Part shown: positions 38,447 to 46,437 of the stretch, one piece after another
Position numbering within the stretch: the first letter of the stretch is position 1
Layout of the letters: each line of letters starts with the position of its first letter
Assembly: GCA_965219875.1 (NCBI GenBank)
Contig: CBDCOW010000003.1
Coordinates: 558,001 to 622,000, forward strand
Length of the DNA stretch: 64,000 bases
Source: DAOUKH01 sp965219875
Lineage (GTDB): Bacteria; Chloroflexota; Dehalococcoidia; SHYB01
Direction of reading: 5' to 3'
Notes under the pieces: model-generated
The model's database searches: none
Told to the model about the DNA's origin: nothing
Seen by the model: the letters and a program-made list of their open reading frames with translations, nothing else
Position numbers and translations under genes: made by a program

Positions 38447-39627
38447 CCTCCTTCACCGTTACCGCCAAGGACGGAGCGGCGCGAGCGGGCGTGCTCGTCA
38501 CCCCGCACGGCGAGGTGCGGACACCGGCGTTCATGCCGGTTGGGACGCAGGCGGCGGTCAAGGCGCTGGCCCCCGAGGACGCGCGGGGCGCGGGCGCGGA
38601 GATCGTGCTCGCCAACACCTACCACCTCCTCCTGCGCCCGGGTGTCGACCTCATCGAGCGTTTCGGCGGCCTCCACCGCTTTATGGCGTGGGACGGCCCA
38701 ATCCTGACCGACAGCGGCGGCTTCCAGGTCTTCAGTCTGGGCCACCTCCGCACCCTGACCGATGACAGCGTGACGTTTCGGTCCCACATCGACGGCTCGG
38801 AGCACACCCTCACCCCCGAGAGCGCGGTCGAGGCGCAAGAACGCATCGGGGGCGACATCGCCATGGCGCTCGACCATTGCCCCAGCTACGGCGACGGCGA
38901 GGCGGCCATCCGCGAATCGATGGAGCGGACCCACCGCTGGGCCGAGCGCTGTCTGAAGGCGCACCGGCGCGCAGACCAAGCCCTCTTCGGCATCGTGCAG
39001 GGCGGCTCGAGCGCCGAGCTACGGCGCGAGTCGGCGGAGTTCATCACCTCGCTCGGCTTCCCCGGCGTGGCCATCGGCGGCGTCTCCGTCGGCGAGCCGA
39101 AGGAGGCCGCCTACCGCGCCGTCGAGCAGACCGCGCCGTACTTGCCAGAGGCGAAGCCGCGCTACCTGATGGGCGTGGGCGCGCCCGACGACCTGATCGA
39201 GTGCATCGCCCGCGGCATCGACATGTTCGACTGCACCCTGCCGACGCGGATCGCGCGGAACGGCGGCCTCTTCACCCGCTCCGGGCGCATCAACCTGCGC
39301 GGCGCCCGCTACCGCGAGCAGGAGGCGCCCATCGAGGAGGGGTGCGACTGCTACACCTGCGGCAAGTACTCGGCGGCCTACCTTCACCACCTCATGCGGG
39401 CCGGCGAGATCCTCTACCACCGCTTGGCCACGGTCCACAACCTGCGGTTCGTCCTACGGCTCGCCAACGAGGCCCGTGAGGCCATCGTCACGGGGCGCTT
39501 CGAGACATTCGCCGCCGACTTCTTCGCCCATTACCAGCCGACGGACGAGGCGACGCGCCTGGCGCAGAAGGAGAAGTGGCTCGCGGCGCGGCGCGCTTGG
39601 GCCGCGCGCCAAGACGGCGGCGAGTGA
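38443..39627 (+). CDS. tgt: Queuine tRNA-ribosyltransferase (tRNA-guanine transglycosylase)
   Basis: 394 aa. GTPAFMPVGTQ-type start, ILANTYHL, catalytic DSGGFQVFSLG, SHIDGSEH, VDCTLPTRIARNG-type nucleophile region (FDCTLPTRIARNG) and the zinc cluster CDCYTCGKYS...LHHL are all present. It exchanges guanine 34 for preQ1 in GUN-anticodon tRNAs. GTG 38443 overlaps the preceding stop by 4 bp and begins the family N-terminus (TSFTVTAKDG). Confidence 0.95.
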   Translation: MTSFTVTAKDGAARAGVLVTPHGEVRTPAFMPVGTQAAVKALAPEDARGAGAEIVLANTYHLLLRPGVDLIERFGGLHRFMAWDGPILTDSGGFQVFSLGHLRTLTDDSVTFRSHIDGSEHTLTPESAVEAQERIGGDIAMALDHCPSYGDGEAAIRESMERTHRWAERCLKAHRRADQALFGIVQGGSSAELRRESAEFITSLGFPGVAIGGVSVGEPKEAAYRAVEQTAPYLPEAKPRYLMGVGAPDDLIECIARGIDMFDCTLPTRIARNGGLFTRSGRINLRGARYREQEAPIEEGCDCYTCGKYSAAYLHHLMRAGEILYHRLATVHNLRFVLRLANEAREAIVTGRFETFAADFFAHYQPTDEATRLAQKEKWLAARRAWAARQDGGE

Positions 39628-39631
39628 CGCC

Positions 39632-40102
39632 CTAACAAATGCCCGGCAGCCGGTTAGGCCCTTCGTAGAGAGGTGGGCGGACGGTGATAGGTGGGTTCCC
39701 TTCACGCCCATCCAACCGCAGCAAGTCCGGGTCGGTAGTTTCGATCACCGGAATGTTCCATTGGACCGCCGTGGCGAGATGCGCCGCGTCGGGAGGCTTG
39801 ATCTTGGGCCCATCTCTGTACTTCCTAACGAGGTCTCTAGCGATGGCGGCCACCCGAACGTCGATGGCCACCGGGATTATGTAACGTCGGCCAAAGAATT
39901 CTTGAATCTTCGCCTCAGCATCTTGGTCGTCCAGCCCCTTAAGGTAAGCCACCTCAATGGTGGCCATTGCCGACACAACGATTTCAAGTTCTCCACGTTC
40001 AGCCTGCGCAATGATCTGCGGGCAATCATTGGCCAACTCCGGGCTGCCCGCAAGGTAGCCGATAACGATGCTGGAGTCCCATAGCCTGCGCGGTGTTGGC
40101 AC
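39632..40102 (-). CDS. PIN-domain ribonuclease (VapC-like)
   Basis: 156 aa. Acidic PIN residues are visible: LWDSSIVIGYLAG (Asp about 9), MATIEVAYLKG (Glu), PPDAAHLATAVQ (Asp) and ETTDPDLL. Such proteins are Mg2+-dependent RNases and often toxins. GTG 40102 begins 3 bp after the stop of a 261-aa partner gene, so they form a tight pair; the partner is not a typical small VapB antitoxin. Converges on tgt with a 4-bp gap. Confidence 0.8.
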   Translation of the reverse strand: MPTPRRLWDSSIVIGYLAGSPELANDCPQIIAQAERGELEIVVSAMATIEVAYLKGLDDQDAEAKIQEFFGRRYIIPVAIDVRVAAIARDLVRKYRDGPKIKPPDAAHLATAVQWNIPVIETTDPDLLRLDGREGNPPITVRPPLYEGPNRLPGIC

Positions 40103-40105
40103 CGA

Positions 40106-40891
40106 TCACTCCGGCCCGAATCTTCGGACTGATCGCAGGAACTCTGCAGGAGCGCGAGCAGCCTCACTATCGGGGATGGAGCCAAACTCCGCTTTCGGCA
40201 AGCTGGGGTCAGGGGTCGCGTCCGCTATTTCCACCACGTTCGAGATCGATCGCGGAACGCCATTGACGAAATAGTGGATCGTCCCTGTGACGATGACCCT
40301 CTTTTCGAGAAGGTCCTTGACACTCGACACCCACTTGTCGCTTCTCGGAATATTGCACCGGACAGGAGCTCTGCTCACTCTGTCCCAAATCGTCACGGTG
40401 AGCGCGCCATGAACGTTGATCGCTTCTAGCGTCCCTTGCAGAGAGCCAATGTTGTGGTATCCAGCGGCGAGGATTCGTCCTGCTTTCTCCCCAATGTCCT
40501 GTCGTATCGTGGCCGCCTGCCGGCTACCTACGGAGACGACGATGGACTTCGCTCGATCTTTCCCTTTGAACAATCCCTTCATCTTATGAAGGTCCTGCAA
40601 TGCCTGCTCGGTGAAGTACCGCGGCGGCTGGTCGGTTCCGATGGTCACGCTGCGGAGCCCATCGGCGACCGCATCGACGGCCTGGCTGTCACCAAGAACA
40701 GACCTTAGGGTGACCGTCGGGGAGCTTGCGTGAAGGCTACTGATCACCCATCGCCGCTCACCCTTGCTTCTATAGATCGCGTGATCAACGTCACGAAGCA
40801 GCCGGTTGATACGCTCTAGCGACTTGATGAACAAGCCTATAGAAGCAGATTCCGTCTCCGGATGGATTACGAACGTTAAGTCATCCGCCAT
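40106..40891 (-). CDS. Hypothetical protein paired with the PIN-domain gene
   Basis: 261 aa, family not recognised. No transmembrane or signal segment. The N-terminal half is helical with basic patches (IKSLERINRLLRDVDHAIYRSKGERRW, HKMKGLFKGKDRAK); the C-terminal half is strand-rich (GTLEAINVHGALTVTIWDR, VIVTGTIHYFVNGVPRSISNVVEI), possibly a small beta barrel. The 3-bp gap to the PIN gene suggests co-translation and a functional pair such as antitoxin-toxin or sensor-RNase. Base composition is somewhat less GC-rich than its neighbours, consistent with transfer. Confidence 0.65.
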   Translation of the reverse strand: MADDLTFVIHPETESASIGLFIKSLERINRLLRDVDHAIYRSKGERRWVISSLHASSPTVTLRSVLGDSQAVDAVADGLRSVTIGTDQPPRYFTEQALQDLHKMKGLFKGKDRAKSIVVSVGSRQAATIRQDIGEKAGRILAAGYHNIGSLQGTLEAINVHGALTVTIWDRVSRAPVRCNIPRSDKWVSSVKDLLEKRVIVTGTIHYFVNGVPRSISNVVEIADATPDPSLPKAEFGSIPDSEAARAPAEFLRSVRRFGPE

Positions 40892-40950
40892 CAGGGTAAG
40901 ATCCCCTGCAGAGCCATAGCACTCATAGCGCTTTGAGCCGGCGCGGCGCG

Positions 40951-41229
40951 CTAGACGCCGCCGGCGACGGCAGGGACAATGCTCACCTCGTCGCCGTCTT
41001 TGATCGCGGTGCCGAGGCCTTCGAGGAAGCGCACGTCTTCGCCGTTGACATAGATGTTGACGAACCGGTGAAGCTGGCCGCTCGCGTCTAGGAGCCGCTC
41101 TTTGATGCCGGGGTACTGCGCTTCGAGGTTGGCCAACCCCTCCTCGACGGTCGCGCCGCTGACGTCCACCGTTTCCTGGCCGTTGGTGGCTTTCCTCAAG
41201 GGGGTCGGCACTCTTACGACGATCGGCAT
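40951..41229 (-). CDS. MoaD/ThiS-family sulfur-carrier protein ending GGV
   Basis: 92 aa beta-grasp protein (VRVPTPLRKATNGQETVDVSG, IYVNGEDVRFLEGLGTAIKDGDEVSIVPAVAGGV). Carriers need a free C-terminal Gly-Gly for adenylation and thiocarboxylate formation; here one extra Val follows, so a peptidase would have to trim it, as known for HcyS-type carriers. Neighbours on the same strand are NIL, MBL-fold and threonine synthase genes, pointing to sulfur transfer in amino acid synthesis rather than molybdopterin or thiamine. Confidence 0.85.
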   Translation of the reverse strand: MPIVVRVPTPLRKATNGQETVDVSGATVEEGLANLEAQYPGIKERLLDASGQLHRFVNIYVNGEDVRFLEGLGTAIKDGDEVSIVPAVAGGV

Positions 41230-41325
41230 CTCTCTCCTTACGGCTCGCGCAACGGTTTTGCTTGCGCCTTGCGGGTTCGACGGGCGGCCCTAGCGTAGCA
41301 GACCGAACGTGCGGCGGGCAAAAGG

Positions 41326-41565
41326 CTAGCCGGTCAGCACGTCGCCGCCGACGGGGTCTACGCGGACGCCGCACTCCCGGACCCACGCGAGGCCGCGCTC
41401 GATGTCCTGCTCGGCCCCGTCGAGCTCGAGAACAACCCAGCCTTGGGTGTCCGTCACGTCGGCGCGGCGGATATTGGTGATCACGTCGTAGTCCTTGCCG
41501 AGCGTATAGATGACCGGCTCGGTGACGAGATTCGTAGGAAAGGTGAACTTCACGCGCTGCTTCAT
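41326..41565 (-). CDS. NIL-domain protein
   Basis: 79 aa. KFTFPTNLVTEPVIYTLGKDYDVITNIRRADVTDTQGWVVLELDG is a stand-alone NIL domain, elsewhere found at the end of the methionine importer ATPase MetN and in ferredoxin-linked homocysteine-forming proteins. It is probably a sulfur amino acid sensor or partner. ATG 41565 is the family start. It lies 96 bp upstream of the MoaD-like gene. Confidence 0.85.
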   Translation of the reverse strand: MKQRVKFTFPTNLVTEPVIYTLGKDYDVITNIRRADVTDTQGWVVLELDGAEQDIERGLAWVRECGVRVDPVGGDVLTG

Positions 41566-41665
41566 GGCCCCACCCCTTGATCGCTGCGCTGTCACTCGGA
41601 CGCCCAGCTACGTTATGCCTAGTTGGCCGCCCCGGTCAAGCGGCCCGGCCGCGGTGGACAGGAAC

Positions 41666-42322
41666 CTAGTCCGGTACCGCCGGCGATGATTCTCTTGTCA
41701 GACGTCTCACGCTGTCGTCAATGACCCGCTGCCACTCGCCGCCAGCGACTTCCGCCAAGGCCGCGTTGCCGACAAAACCGCTGCTCATGACCAGATCGGG
41801 GTCGAGGTCTCGCAGCCGGAGGAGGCTTTCGGCCAGCGACGCCTCGCTGCCGCCGGCGTCGGAGAGGACAAGGGTTGCCCACTTCCCGTCCCAGAGAAAG
41901 ATGGTGTCACCGGTGAAGAGGTAGGCCTTTCCATGCGGCGACTTGTAGAAGAAGCTGAGGCTGCCCTCGGTATGCCCGGGCGTGTGGATGATGTCGATGT
42001 CGTCCAGTCGCCGGTCGCTTGGGCCAAAGAGGATGTCGGGCCGGGCGACCTTGTCGATGGCCGGAGCCTCCAGCGCGCTGCAACAGAGCTTTGAGCCAAA
42101 CCGCTCTCTGATGCGGCGCAGCGACGGGGCGGCCTCGTCGCGGTGGCTGAGGATCTGATACTGAAGGCCGCCAAGCTCTTCGACTTCGTCCAAGTCGCCG
42201 TTGTTGCCGGTGTTGTAGAAGAGCACGTTCCCCTTCGGCCGCCGCAGAAAGTAGGCATGGGTATTCAATATCCCAGAGCTATGGAGCGTGCTCTGCCATA
42301 GGTCTTCTTCGATCTGCTTCAT
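41666..42322 (-). CDS. Metallo-beta-lactamase-fold protein with degenerate HxHxDH
   Basis: 218 aa. The fold is clear from IIHTPGHTEGSLSFFY and LFTGDTIFL, but the normal THxHxDH reads ILSHRDEAAP, so the first metal site lacks its usual ligands; family members of this type often keep only part of the set. It starts 37 bp after the threonine synthase stop and is likely co-transcribed. Function unknown; with the MoaD-like and NIL genes it may act in sulfur chemistry. Confidence 0.75.
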   Translation of the reverse strand: MKQIEEDLWQSTLHSSGILNTHAYFLRRPKGNVLFYNTGNNGDLDEVEELGGLQYQILSHRDEAAPSLRRIRERFGSKLCCSALEAPAIDKVARPDILFGPSDRRLDDIDIIHTPGHTEGSLSFFYKSPHGKAYLFTGDTIFLWDGKWATLVLSDAGGSEASLAESLLRLRDLDPDLVMSSGFVGNAALAEVAGGEWQRVIDDSVRRLTRESSPAVPD

Positions 42323-42359
42323 CACCCGTCCCCGCTTTCGACGGCTCTGCGGAGCTGGG

Positions 42360-43580
42360 CTAGAGGCCGAGCGCCTGCTTGAACGACTCCATCGTCGCCT
42401 TGACCTTGACCGTATCGACCTTGTCCTCCACCGCCTCCTGCGTCTTGAGCCCGTTGCCGGTGACGTAGGCGACGGTGAGGTCGTCCTTGCCGATGACCCC
42501 CGACTCAACGAGGCGCCTGAGGCCCGAGATGGTCACGCCGCCCGCGGTCTCGGCGAAGATACCCTCGGTGCGGGCGAGCAGGAGCATCCCCTCGATGACC
42601 TCGGGGTCGGTAACCGCCGCCGCGGAACCAGACGACGCCTCGAGGGTGTCCAGGGCGTAGTAGCCGTCGGCGGGGTTGCCGATGGCCAGCGACTTGGCGA
42701 TGGTGTCGGGCTTGACGGGGCGCACGTCGCGGGTCCCCTCCGAAAAGGCGGTGACGATCGGCGAGCATCCCTGCGGCTGCACGAGGTGCATGCGGGTCTG
42801 GACGGCGTCGATGAGACCCAGGTTCCAGAACTCGTTGAAGCCCTTCCATATCTTGGTGAAGAGCGAGCCGGAGGCGGCGGGGACGACGGCGTGGTCCGGC
42901 GCCCGCCAGCCAAGCTGCTCGGCGACCTCGTAGGCGAGCGTCTTCGAACCCTCGGAGTAGTAGGGGCGGACGTTGATGTTGACGAAGGCCCACTTGTAGG
43001 TGTCGGCGATCTCGCTGCAGAGGCGGTTGACGTCGTCGTAGGTGCCGTTGACGGCGACGACGGTGGGACCGTAGACCGCGGCGCCCACGATCTTGACCTT
43101 TTCGAGGTCGGCGGGTATCACGACGTAGCACTTCATGCCGGCCTTGGCGGCATGGGCCGCGACGGCGCCGGCGAGGTTGCCCGTCGAGGCACAGGCCAGC
43201 GTGTCGAAGCCGAGGCCCCGCGCCACGGAGGCGGCGACGCCGGCGACGCGGTCTTTGAACGAATAGGTGGGGTTCACGCAATCGTTCTTTATGTAGAGAT
43301 TATTGAGGCCCAGGACCTCGCCGAGGTTGTCGGCCTTCACCAGGGGAGTGAAGCCGGTCTGCATATCGACGATAGGGCCGTCCCCCACGGGGAGCAGGTC
43401 GCGGTAGCGCCACATCGAAAGCGGCCCCGACTCGATGCGCTCGCGGGTCACGACGCCGCGCATCGCGTCGTAGTCGTAGACTACCTCGAGGGGGCTGAAC
43501 GTCCACTCGCAGATGTTCAGGGCCTCGAGGGGGTACTCTCTGCCGCCCTCTTTCGCCTTCAGCGCCCGCGCGTACGCCAT
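42360..43580 (-). CDS. thrC: Threonine synthase (or threonine-synthase-like PLP enzyme)
   Basis: 406 aa fold-type II PLP enzyme. The PLP lysine is in NPTYSFKDRV; GFDTLACASTGNLAGAVAAHAAKAG and VTGNGLK are threonine synthase motifs. It normally converts O-phosphohomoserine to threonine. The neighbouring MoaD-like carrier and NIL protein make sulfhydrylation of the same substrate (homocysteine formation) a possible alternative. An attenuator-like leader with a uORF precedes it. Confidence 0.88.
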   Translation of the reverse strand: MAYARALKAKEGGREYPLEALNICEWTFSPLEVVYDYDAMRGVVTRERIESGPLSMWRYRDLLPVGDGPIVDMQTGFTPLVKADNLGEVLGLNNLYIKNDCVNPTYSFKDRVAGVAASVARGLGFDTLACASTGNLAGAVAAHAAKAGMKCYVVIPADLEKVKIVGAAVYGPTVVAVNGTYDDVNRLCSEIADTYKWAFVNINVRPYYSEGSKTLAYEVAEQLGWRAPDHAVVPAASGSLFTKIWKGFNEFWNLGLIDAVQTRMHLVQPQGCSPIVTAFSEGTRDVRPVKPDTIAKSLAIGNPADGYYALDTLEASSGSAAAVTDPEVIEGMLLLARTEGIFAETAGGVTISGLRRLVESGVIGKDDLTVAYVTGNGLKTQEAVEDKVDTVKVKATMESFKQALGL

Positions 43581-43616
43581 CGTCGCTCTCCAAGCCCCGG
43601 CGCGCCTTCCGCCGGC

Positions 43617-43651
43617 AAAAAAATAAGACCCCTTCGGACAGAAGCGGTCTT
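43617..43651 (-). terminator. Leader terminator (attenuator) upstream of thrC
   Basis: On the minus strand AAGACC/GGTCTT and CTTC/GAAG (43651-43625, one internal mismatch) form a stem with a 5-nt loop, followed by a T-rich run (43623-43617). It lies between the uORF stop and the thrC ATG, so it would abort transcription unless an alternative structure forms. Confidence 0.75.
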
Positions 43652-43691
43652 AGCGGGTCCTCCGCCCCGGAGGCCCGTCTCGAAAACGCAT
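43650..43691 (-). CDS. Putative 13-residue leader peptide of thrC
   Basis: MRFRDGPPGRRTR, start ATG 43691, stop TAA whose bases belong to the terminator stem. The coding bases themselves form a GGGCCTCCG/CGGAGGACCC hairpin, so ribosome position would decide which hairpins form. It holds two adjacent Arg codons, one Thr codon and a Pro-Pro pair. It is inferred only from geometry and lacks a strong Shine-Dalgarno. Confidence 0.45.
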   Translation of the reverse strand: MRFRDGPPGRRTR

Positions 43692-43793
43692 GCTCGTGTC
43701 AGCCGCGCATTCCCATATGTGCAAAACTCTAACAGATAGCGGCTTCAACCGTCAACGCGCCCAGAAGCGGGGCAAGTCCAGGAGGGCGGCGGC

Positions 43794-44060
43794 GTGACGT
43801 GCCGCATCGAGGTCCGTGTTCAGCCAGGCGCGCGGCGCAACGAGGTGACGCGGCACGGCGGCGAGCTGCGGGTGCGGGTCACCGCTCCCGCCGAGCGGGG
43901 AAAGGCGAACGAGGCCGTCGTCGCGCTCCTCGCGGAGCGGCTGGGCCTGCCCAAGTCGGCGCTGGGCGTCATGCGGGGCGCGTCGTCGCGCCGCAAAACC
44001 ATCGAGATCAACGGGCTAACCGCCGATGAGACGATGCGGCGCCTAGACGAAGCTGGCTAG
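43794..44060 (+). CDS. DUF167 family protein (YggU-like)
   Basis: 88 aa. VRVQPGARRNEVTRHGGELRVRVTAPAERGKANEAVVALLAERLGLPKSAL is the DUF167 core. Function is unknown; the gene often accompanies yggT, proC and yggS, which are all within 2 kb here but on the other strand. GTG 43794 is preceded by AGGAGGGCGG. Confidence 0.88.
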   Translation: MTCRIEVRVQPGARRNEVTRHGGELRVRVTAPAERGKANEAVVALLAERLGLPKSALGVMRGASSRRKTIEINGLTADETMRRLDEAG

Positions 44061-44100
44061 CAAATGCAGACCTTCATTGGCATATTGGAGTCGATGAAGA

Positions 44101-44271
44101 TCACGGCAGGCGTTGCCCCGCTTCAATCTCGCGGAGCATGAGGTCCATGTCGGCTGTTGGAAAGTCGTGCCGCGACGCATCGGCAATGGCGCGTAGCTTG
44201 GCTTCCACATTGCCAGGGTGACCGCCCAGCGACTTACGCAGCGCCTGACGGACCCATTCCCGCTTCGCCAT
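44101..44271 (-). CDS. Small protein resembling a VapB-type antitoxin C-terminus
   Basis: 56 aa: MAKREWVRQALRKSLGG then DFPTADMDLMLREIEAGQ. The end resembles the toxin-wrapping tail of VapB antitoxins (FPTADIDxMLxEIExG), while the N-terminal ribbon-helix-helix is short or missing. No PIN gene is adjacent, so it is an orphan. The ATG lies 15 bp after the yggT stop. Confidence 0.5.
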   Translation of the reverse strand: MAKREWVRQALRKSLGGHPGNVEAKLRAIADASRHDFPTADMDLMLREIEAGQRLP

Positions 44272-44285
44272 AGTTGCGTCGGCGC

Positions 44286-44534
44286 CTAGAGGAAGCTCGC
44301 TAGGACGCTTCCCAAGACTTGGATCACGATAATCGCCACGATGGGCGAGATGTCGAACGACCCGACCATGGGGATGATTTGCCGGAACGGGGCTAGGATC
44401 GGCTCGGTGAAGCTGTACAGCAGGCGGCCCAGGGAGCTGTGCTGCATGTCGGGGAACCACGAGAGTATCGCCCGCGCGATGAGGGCGAAGGTGAGCACGT
44501 TCGTGATGATGATGATGAGTCCGCCGATGTCCAC
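44286..44534 (-). CDS. yggT: YggT family membrane protein
   Basis: 82 aa with two transmembrane helices and the conserved RAILSWFPDM...LLYSFTEPILAPFRQIIP block between them, diagnostic of YggT. Homologues affect osmotic tolerance or cell-division-linked envelope functions. It lies 48 bp downstream of proC. Confidence 0.9.
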   Translation of the reverse strand: MDIGGLIIIITNVLTFALIARAILSWFPDMQHSSLGRLLYSFTEPILAPFRQIIPMVGSFDISPIVAIIVIQVLGSVLASFL

Positions 44535-44582
44535 GCCGCCGCGCCTTTCTTATCGAACCCTCACGACCTGCCGAGCCGTGTG

Positions 44583-45389
44583 CTACTTTCCTTGGCCCAA
44601 GGCCGCCGACTTTTCGTAGGACGCGATGACGCCGTTCATCACCGCGGCGCGGAATCCCCCGTCCTCCATCGCGAGCAGACCCTCGGCGGTGGTCCCGCCG
44701 GGAGAGGTGACTTGCTCTCGTAGGGCCGACGGGGAGAGCGCCGAGCTATCGAGCATCTTGGCGCTGCCCAAGACGGTCTGCGTTACGACCTCGCGGGCCA
44801 TGTCGCGGGACATCCCCAGATAAACGCCTGCGTCGATGAGCGCTTCGATGAAGAGGAAGACGTAGGCTGGGCCGCTGCCGCTGAGCCCGGTGGCGACGTC
44901 GATGAGCTTCTCGTTGGGGACGTAGACCTGCTTGCCCATCGCGGCGAGCACCCCGCCGGCGAGCGCGCGGGCATCGGCGTCCACCGATTCCGTCGCCGTC
45001 CACACCGTAACCCCTTCGCCGAGCTGTCCCGGCGTGTTCGGCATCGCCCGCACGATGGACTGGTGATTCAGCCGGTTGGCAATAGTCCCGATCGTGGCGC
45101 CGGCGACAATTGAGAGCACCGTCTGCGTATCGCCGACCGCGCCCTTCAGCCCGTCGAGGACTTCAGGGACGTTCTGCGGCTTGACGGCGAGGATGATGAG
45201 GTCGGCCCCACTGACGGCCTCCGCGTTGTCGCCGGTGACAGCGACGCCGTGGCGCTCGCGCAGCTCGTCGAGCCGCGCCGCGATGACGTCTGCGACGGTG
45301 ACCTCAGATGGACTCGATACGCCGTCGCGCAGGACGCCGGTCAAGATCGCTTCGGCCATGACGCCGCCGCCGATGAACGCTAGCTTCAT
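44583..45389 (-). CDS. proC: Pyrroline-5-carboxylate reductase
   Basis: 268 aa. N-terminal Rossmann motif AFIGGGVMAEAILTG, LIILAVKPQNV, IVRAMPNTPGQLGEGVTVW and the C-terminal signature VTSPGGTTAEGL. It makes proline from P5C with NAD(P)H. ATG overlaps the yggS stop by 4 bp. Confidence 0.95.
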   Translation of the reverse strand: MKLAFIGGGVMAEAILTGVLRDGVSSPSEVTVADVIAARLDELRERHGVAVTGDNAEAVSGADLIILAVKPQNVPEVLDGLKGAVGDTQTVLSIVAGATIGTIANRLNHQSIVRAMPNTPGQLGEGVTVWTATESVDADARALAGGVLAAMGKQVYVPNEKLIDVATGLSGSGPAYVFLFIEALIDAGVYLGMSRDMAREVVTQTVLGSAKMLDSSALSPSALREQVTSPGGTTAEGLLAMEDGGFRAAVMNGVIASYEKSAALGQGK

Positions 45390-46099
45390 GATGTTGTCCT
45401 TCGCCCAGCTTGGGCGGCGTACTCCGACCCGGCGAAGAGCGCGCGCCCGATGCGGACCATCGTCGCGCCCTCCTCGACCGCCACCTCGAAATCGCCCGTC
45501 ATACCCATCGATAGCTCCGTCAACCCGAGGCGTTCGGTCGCCTCGCGCAGCGCTCGGAAGAACGGCCTCGCCTCGCCTGGGTCTTCGACTCGCGGGGCCA
45601 TCGCCATCAAGCCACGGACCTCAAGGTTCGTTCGGCGTCCGATGCGCTCCGCCGCCTTACCAACCTCCGTGAGGTCAAACCCGTGCTTGGCCGGCTCTCC
45701 GGAAACGTTGACTTCGAGGAGCACGGGCACGGGCGACGAGGCCAACCCGTCGATACGTTCGGCGAGCCGCTCCGAGTCCACGCTATCGATTATATCGAAC
45801 AGTCCGAGGGCGTCCCGCGCTTTGTTGCGCTGAAGATGCCCGACGAGCCGCCAGGTGACCGACTCGCGGAAGTCTTCGAGTTGGGCGAGCTTGGCCGCGG
45901 CGTCGGCGACGCGGTTCTCGCCGAACTCTCGCAGCCCCGCGTCGTAGGCGGCGCGGACGCCGTCGGCACCGGTCGACTTGGTGACGGCGACGAGCCGGAC
46001 GGCGGCGGGGTCGCGGCCTGCCCGCTCGGCGGCGCGCCCGATGCGAGATCGGACGTCGGCGATGTTGGCGGCTATGTGCGCGGCGGGGTTGGTGGTCAC
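45386..46099 (-). CDS. yggS: YggS/PLPBP family pyridoxal-phosphate homeostasis protein
   Basis: 237 aa. RLVAVTKSTGADGVRAAYDAGLREFGENRV carries the PLP Lys; WRLVGHLQRNKA, LLEVNVSGEPAKHGF and LSMGMTGDFEVAVEEGATMVRIG complete the signature. It has no known catalytic reaction and keeps B6 vitamers balanced. First gene of yggS-proC-yggT. Confidence 0.95.
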   Translation of the reverse strand: MTTNPAAHIAANIADVRSRIGRAAERAGRDPAAVRLVAVTKSTGADGVRAAYDAGLREFGENRVADAAAKLAQLEDFRESVTWRLVGHLQRNKARDALGLFDIIDSVDSERLAERIDGLASSPVPVLLEVNVSGEPAKHGFDLTEVGKAAERIGRRTNLEVRGLMAMAPRVEDPGEARPFFRALREATERLGLTELSMGMTGDFEVAVEEGATMVRIGRALFAGSEYAAQAGRRTTS

Positions 46100-46214
46100 G
46101 GCGGAACCTCGAACGGCGAAGCCGGCGCCGCGTTGCGCGGGCTTCAGACGCGTATTACGATAGCATCCCCCGAAAGGCCCTCTCGAAACGCCTTCGGGCC
46201 AGCCCTCCAGGCGC

Positions 46215-46289
46215 GCCCCTGTAGCTCAGCGGATAGAGCACCGGCCTCCGGAGCCGGGTGCGTGAGTTCGAGTCTCACCAGGGGTACCA
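46215..46289 (+). tRNA. tRNA-Arg (anticodon CCG)
   Basis: 75 nt. Acceptor GCCCCTG pairs with CAGGGGT (first pair G-U), CCGGC/GCCGG anticodon stem with loop CTCCGGA gives anticodon CCG, T arm GTGAG/TTCGAGTC/CTCAC-type, discriminator A and encoded CCA. It reads CGG arginine codons. Confidence 0.93.
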
Positions 46290-46372
46290 CTCGCGGCTAT
46301 GACCCGCTGTCTGCGGACCTCACGCTGGTGCGCTCGTGTGTCGCCACGGACTAAATCCATAGACCGGAGGGG

Positions 46373-46400
46373 TTGCAGTCTAGACATGCTATGCTACTAT
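46373..46400 (+). promoter_or_regulatory. Promoter of the bfd-like gene with GTCTAGACA palindrome
   Basis: TTGCAG (46373-46378), 16-nt spacer, TACTAT (46395-46400). The spacer contains GTCTAGACA (46378-46386), also found in the bfr/47257 divergent promoter. Transcription would start near 46407, ruling out ATG 46399. Confidence 0.5.
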
Positions 46401-46437
46401 GGCCGCACGCAGGAGAATTCACCGTACAGGATGGCCC

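Noticed and set aside
43581..43740. T-box riboswitch upstream of thrC
   Set aside because: The conserved TGGNACCGCG antiterminator sequence is not present (closest AGGACCCGC) and no stem I specifier loop can be drawn in the short leader.
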